DNA of 64,000 nucleotides from Bacteroidota bacterium (GTDB lineage: Bacteria > Bacteroidota > Bacteroidia > UBA7662 > CANHCV01). A program made the translations under genes and the position numbers. The notes under the pieces are model-generated. The model saw only the letters and a program-made list of their open reading frames with translations. It did no database searches and was not told where the DNA came from. Shown here piece by piece: positions 60,801 through 64,000 of this stretch (within the stretch, counting starts at the first letter, position 1; every line of letters begins with the position of its first letter). The stretch covers positions 1-64,000 of the forward strand of contig CANMVY010000008.1 in assembly GCA_947501265.1 (NCBI GenBank), given 5' to 3'.

Positions 60801-63800
60801 GTACTTGGGAATTACTCCAAGCTCGTCTTGGACCATCACCAACAATAACTTCTACAATTTTGGAGGAACAACTTTAGCAACGGCTGGAATTTCTTACACT
60901 CCTTCTACGCTTGGTACGTTCCAAACCGGAAACATCAACGTAAACCAAGGATGGGTTTCTTCGGAAGATCTTTCCATCAACAATGCTTGTGCAAACGGTA
61001 TCGCTTTGGGCATTACCACAGATGCTGCTGGAAATGCTCGCAACGCAACCAACCCCGACATGGGTGCTTTGGAAGCACAAAATGTTGCAGCCAATGACGT
61101 AGGTGTTGTTGAAATTATCAACCCTACCAATCCAACATCGGCTACATCTCAGTATCCTAAAGTGGTAGTTCGCAACGGTGGTACAGCAACTTTGACTAGC
61201 TTTAACGTGTATTATGCGGTTAATGGAGTTTTGTCGGGTTCTGAAGCCATCACGGGTGTTTCTATCGCACCTTGCGATACCAAGCACATTACGTTTACAA
61301 CTCCTTTCACTCCTACTTCTGGATGTAATAGTTTCTCTGCCTTCACCATTCTTCCGAACGGTGCTGCTGACGGAAATTCCAACAACGACTCTTTGACCAT
61401 TCAGTTCGGGGTTGCTGTAACAGGCACTTTGACCTTGAATAGTGGTGCTCCTGCCTCTTCCACCAACTACACGTCATTTGCTGATTTATTTGCAGCTTTG
61501 AATTGTTCTGGTATTGGAACGGGTGGTGTAACCATCAACGTTACCGGGGTGTACAATGAAATTTTGACCTTGAATCCGATTCCAGGCGCTTCTGCTTCGA
61601 ACCGTGTTCGTTTCGTTGGGGTTGATACCGCGACTTCGAAAATTTCGGTTGCCAATGCAACCTCTCCTTATGCAACGATTCAGTTCAATGCAGGTGCAAA
61701 TTATTACACTTTCGAGAACATGACCATTGAAGGAACCAGTACCACCGGTGCTCGTCCGATTTATTTAAGTGCAGTTGCAGTTGAGGGTTTAACCATCAAG
61801 AATTGCGCTATCAATGTTCTATCGAATCAAACTTCTTCTTTGTTTGATCCGGTTTATATTACCAACACGGCTTCAACGACTTCCAATTTCTTGTTTGAAG
61901 GAAATACGTTGCGCGGTGGTTACTACGGTATTTATCTAAATGGTTCGGCATCCTTGGCTGGAAGCAATCCGGTTAACCGTCCTACCAACTTTGTTTTCTT
62001 AAACAACCGTATTTCGGATGTTTATTACTATGGTGCTTACATTTATGGTACCAACGGAACTCAGTTCATTGGTAACCAGGTTGATATGCGTACGGTAGGT
62101 ACGACTACAACTTTTTCTTATGGTGCTTATGTGTATTACAACGGTAACTCTGCTACCCAACCCTTCAAGTTCAACAACAACCAAATTCGTGGTTGGCAGA
62201 ACTATGGAGCCTATTTCTACTATTTCAATAGCTTCCCAGCACAATCTCTTACTTCAACTTGGTATGGTCATTCGTATGGTATGATGGCTGAAATCAATGG
62301 TAATATGATTCCTGGTTCTGGATTAACAGTTCCTGCTCAAGCTTTTTACGGAAACGGAATGCGTGCTGTGAACATGTATCACAATACCTTCTTAACCATT
62401 GCTTCCTCGTTTGCCATGCAGGTGAACTCCATTTCAACCACGTACCGTACCGATTCTTGTAACATCCGCAACAATACGTTGATGACCAAGACTGCTGCGG
62501 TAATGACGAATACAGCTACACTACCTGCAGGAAACTATCCGTTGTGGGTGAATGTGGATTCATTCTGTACTGTTGGACCCAACAATTACTATGTGATTGA
62601 TTTTAATGAGGACACTTCACGTGCCTTGGCGAATATTGAAGGTCGTATGTACGGTGCAAATCCTTCTAGTGGATTGTATTACAAAGTAGATTCAACTTTA
62701 GGTTTAACAGGAACTTCGATTAACAATAGTGGTTCTTTCAACCAATCTCAAGGGATTACTTCGTTAACTAATCCAACTCCTGCTGATGGATGTTTGAACG
62801 GTGTGAACTTGGGTGTTGGTGTTGATATCAACGGTGTAACGCGTAACGTTCTTGGACCAGATATGGGAGCTTATGAAGTTCCTACTTCTACCAATGATGT
62901 TCAAGTGTTTTCCATTCCGTCACCCGTAAATGGTGCTCCTGGATCACAAAATGTGATTGCGAAAATCAAAAACAACGGATCTGTTAATGTTACTTCCGTC
63001 ACATTGAAGTTCTCCGTTAATGGAGGAACAGCTACCTCTGAAACGTTTACCGGTTTGAATATTGCTCCTTGCGATACGGCCTCTGTTTATTTCACAGCAA
63101 CAACCACAATTCCTGGTGGATGTAATAATTTCCGTGTATTGGTTGATGGCGTGAACGGTGGTGCTGATGGCAATGCTTTGAACGATACATTGACTCGTAC
63201 CGTTTCTTCTCCTATGAGCGGAACCTACACCATCGGAGCTTCAGGTGCTGATTATTCCAGCATTACAGCTGCCATCGATGCCTTGACTTGTTCGGGTGTT
63301 AATGGTCCTGTGACCTTCAACATTGCTTCAGGCACCTACAATGAAACCGACAATATTCCTTCGATTTCTGGTGCATCTGCTACCAACACCATTACCTTCC
63401 AATCTGCTGTTGGAAATCGCGATAGCGTAACCATTGCGTATGCAACTACAGCAAGCAATTTGGCGGTATTGAAATTTACAAGTGCTCAATACGTTACGTT
63501 GAAGAACTTGACGGTTCAAAATACCGTTGCTACTTCTTCTTCTCGTGCAATTGAAATTGCTGGTGGTAATGTGATTACCTTGGAAAACGTTGAGATGTTG
63601 AATCCTACGACTACAACAACGACCTACGGTTTGTACAACTATACTACCGGTTCTGACTCAGTAACGTTGAACAACTGTTTGGTATTGGGTGGTTACTACG
63701 GTATTTACAATTATGGTGCTTCTGCAACTCGTCACTCTAACTCTACCATTACAAATACCACCGTCTCCGGTGCTTATTATTATGGTGTTTACACCTATTA

Positions 63801-64000
63801 CAATGATGGTTTGGTGTTTACTTCAAATGTGATTAGAAACTTCGGTAATACAACCAATTATGGTTTCTACTCTTACTATTTGTACAACACCACTCGTCAA
63901 TCGGTTGTTTCTAATAACCGTATTCGTGCCAATGGTGGATATGGTTTGTACATGTATTACACGGATTATGGAGTAAATGGAGTTCGTACTCCGATTACCA
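57811..64000 (+). CDS. Giant secreted beta-helix/CARDB modular protein, 3' end cut by window
   Basis: The frame stays open from the ATG at 57811 to the window end, over 2060 codons. A signal-like N-terminus (MRFLLALMAILATIAGYA) is followed by four modules of roughly 450-480 residues. Each module begins with a segment like YTSFADLF and a VYNE-type motif, and runs through parallel-beta-helix turns (NNNIFSSMGGRGIY, NNQIRGWQNYGAYFYY) to a D-M-G-A-Y/L-E end. CARDB-like linkers (VRNTGSNAITSVSLQYTVSG) lie at about 59375-59690, 61085-61410 and 62885-63200. A T9SS domain is expected past the edge but not seen. Its role may be surface adhesion. Confidence 0.9.
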   Translation, partial: MKQNNALKMRFLLALMAILATIAGYATQLSGSVTINATGTASPTVFRNYNSLITYLTGSGARSDGGPANAAPFGLSGNLTVNVANGTITEKVTIPSTITNLGGANRITFLGNSRTLSVIEYATTATAGDNYVVRVDLADNVTFQNMTIRVASSVSTTTASIALHILGTTTNAANDINVINCNITGVNNSTSTLSGGLIANGSTTTSILSSTGVGARLAVTGCTIAGGYYNMIVGGGSAVTPTSTFRDLRVSNTTFSNANYYGLTLRSCININVSGNTFTGTASANTFSFGIDMSACNGVADATSINNQITVVNNNIFSSMGGRGIYVLSTNGRSTANPNEYVGNVVLGNFRGTSTYQPLYFSSVTNSTIAHNTAAINFSTSSTTSGVFWMSSGTNNKVYNNTFIGNGSSNAMYLGTNTTCTVSNNNLFNWTDNSATAQLVSVSGTTYNKTQLEANSIPQVSNANFSTSQGWANLTNLAGNNGCVLGASLATAGVTAPSVDIAGTTRNATSPTVGAYQIAGVTDDAAVSAVSVQGTAGNQTLVGGQQVVKVLVRNTGSNAITSVSLQYTVSGNTVSQTFTGLSLASCAADTVTFTTPFTLNSGCVSVSVQVNDVNGTFDNNVNNDLGSTQAAIPISAGTYTINSSLPASSSNFTSFAGFLTAASCGGFVGSGNVVVNVNGIYNEQVTFGSIPGLNASRRLIFQGTDTVNSGLWFSGSAAAPHTIRFNTGAQYITFQDMHIRGMNATNAYAVHVFGNAIGLEFKRCNITTASATSYTNVPVMFAASTSGYTPGVAASDILIEDNYIYGGTDGLVITSTSTSTTFAASTHSDNIRILRNRIVNQNGGAGWGAIHMRYVRNVTVDGNFMGVEGSGTQIGGYYGAYFANLLSAPGMPNRINNNVINAASTSYGYYFSASNGPAGVGVSGWNEFIGNRYAPKAGETQSYGAYFASSTRWKMYHNSIYQNNPVTTAYGLYVTGSATDSHQIINNSLVSVAGAPLYLGITPSSSWTITNNNFYNFGGTTLATAGISYTPSTLGTFQTGNINVNQGWVSSEDLSINNACANGIALGITTDAAGNARNATNPDMGALEAQNVAANDVGVVEIINPTNPTSATSQYPKVVVRNGGTATLTSFNVYYAVNGVLSGSEAITGVSIAPCDTKHITFTTPFTPTSGCNSFSAFTILPNGAADGNSNNDSLTIQFGVAVTGTLTLNSGAPASSTNYTSFADLFAALNCSGIGTGGVTINVTGVYNEILTLNPIPGASASNRVRFVGVDTATSKISVANATSPYATIQFNAGANYYTFENMTIEGTSTTGARPIYLSAVAVEGLTIKNCAINVLSNQTSSLFDPVYITNTASTTSNFLFEGNTLRGGYYGIYLNGSASLAGSNPVNRPTNFVFLNNRISDVYYYGAYIYGTNGTQFIGNQVDMRTVGTTTTFSYGAYVYYNGNSATQPFKFNNNQIRGWQNYGAYFYYFNSFPAQSLTSTWYGHSYGMMAEINGNMIPGSGLTVPAQAFYGNGMRAVNMYHNTFLTIASSFAMQVNSISTTYRTDSCNIRNNTLMTKTAAVMTNTATLPAGNYPLWVNVDSFCTVGPNNYYVIDFNEDTSRALANIEGRMYGANPSSGLYYKVDSTLGLTGTSINNSGSFNQSQGITSLTNPTPADGCLNGVNLGVGVDINGVTRNVLGPDMGAYEVPTSTNDVQVFSIPSPVNGAPGSQNVIAKIKNNGSVNVTSVTLKFSVNGGTATSETFTGLNIAPCDTASVYFTATTTIPGGCNNFRVLVDGVNGGADGNALNDTLTRTVSSPMSGTYTIGASGADYSSITAAIDALTCSGVNGPVTFNIASGTYNETDNIPSISGASATNTITFQSAVGNRDSVTIAYATTASNLAVLKFTSAQYVTLKNLTVQNTVATSSSRAIEIAGGNVITLENVEMLNPTTTTTTYGLYNYTTGSDSVTLNNCLVLGGYYGIYNYGASATRHSNSTITNTTVSGAYYYGVYTYYNDGLVFTSNVIRNFGNTTNYGFYSYYLYNTTRQSVVSNNRIRANGGYGLYMYYTDYGVNGVRTPIT

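Noticed and set aside
58239-63519. Several minus-strand frames of 60-152 codons
   Set aside because: They lie opposite the continuous plus-strand giant protein frame and show Arg/Ser-rich low-complexity products.

Overview
This window comes from a member of the Bacteroidota, probably near the Flavobacteriales or a related gliding or environmental lineage. The evidence is: type A sorting domains of the type IX secretion system (T9SS); two TonB-dependent receptors with an N-terminal carboxypeptidase-like domain; many TAnnTTTG promoter boxes typical of the phylum; an F-type ATP synthase operon that ends at the gamma subunit with beta and epsilon absent; and menaquinone genes (menD, menA, menC). 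No species is assigned. The left edge cuts a coiled-coil gene and the right edge cuts a giant secreted protein.

Layout. 1-4.6 kb holds secreted or lipid-anchored proteins of unknown role, including two orphan TonB C-terminal-domain proteins. 4.9-7.0 kb is a small accessory region: a zeta-toxin-like kinase with a 48-residue partner, and a Fic/VbhA-type module lying between copies of the 3' end of tRNA-Asn. 7.1-19 kb is mainly housekeeping: a PfkB kinase, a kelch-like membrane protein, menD, TlpA and a histidine-less Rieske-like lipoprotein, then a tightly overlapped run (dut, TPR lipoprotein, LolB-like DUF4292 protein, EnvC-like protein, glycosyltransferase), a small lipoprotein, tRNA-Arg and a secreted class I amidotransferase. 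19-26.8 kb is an envelope region: FkbM methyltransferase, outer-membrane barrel, coaX, SurA-like isomerase, and divergent wzz/wzy-type polysaccharide genes. 27-35.8 kb carries atpBEFHAG, a polyprenyl synthase, a semialdehyde dehydrogenase and thiL. 36.6-48 kb carries two neighbouring T9SS cargo genes that share a nearly identical C-terminal third (one a 2030-residue subtilisin-like protease with fifteen 51-residue repeats) and a TonB receptor. 48.9-53.5 kb has a DUF3050 protein, menC, menA and a long purF. 53.7-64 kb has a beta-flower repeat protein, a second TonB receptor and a giant beta-helix/CARDB protein that runs off the window.

The least ordinary material is non-coding. Three large gaps (about 36, 48 and 54 kb) each contain an approximately 200-bp dispersed element (called R here). 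Its core is four AAACG words spaced exactly 10 bp apart, next to a G/C-rich hairpin. Each gap also has a second repeat (called A here) and clusters of a 23-24-bp word. A second unusual structure is the tRNA-Asn locus: its 3' part and terminator are duplicated with the T-arm swapped for an 18-bp palindrome, and the copies bracket the Fic module. Several genes have the TAnnTTTG box only 3-6 bp before the start codon, which suggests leaderless transcripts.

All calls are from reading the sequence. No database search or structure prediction was run.
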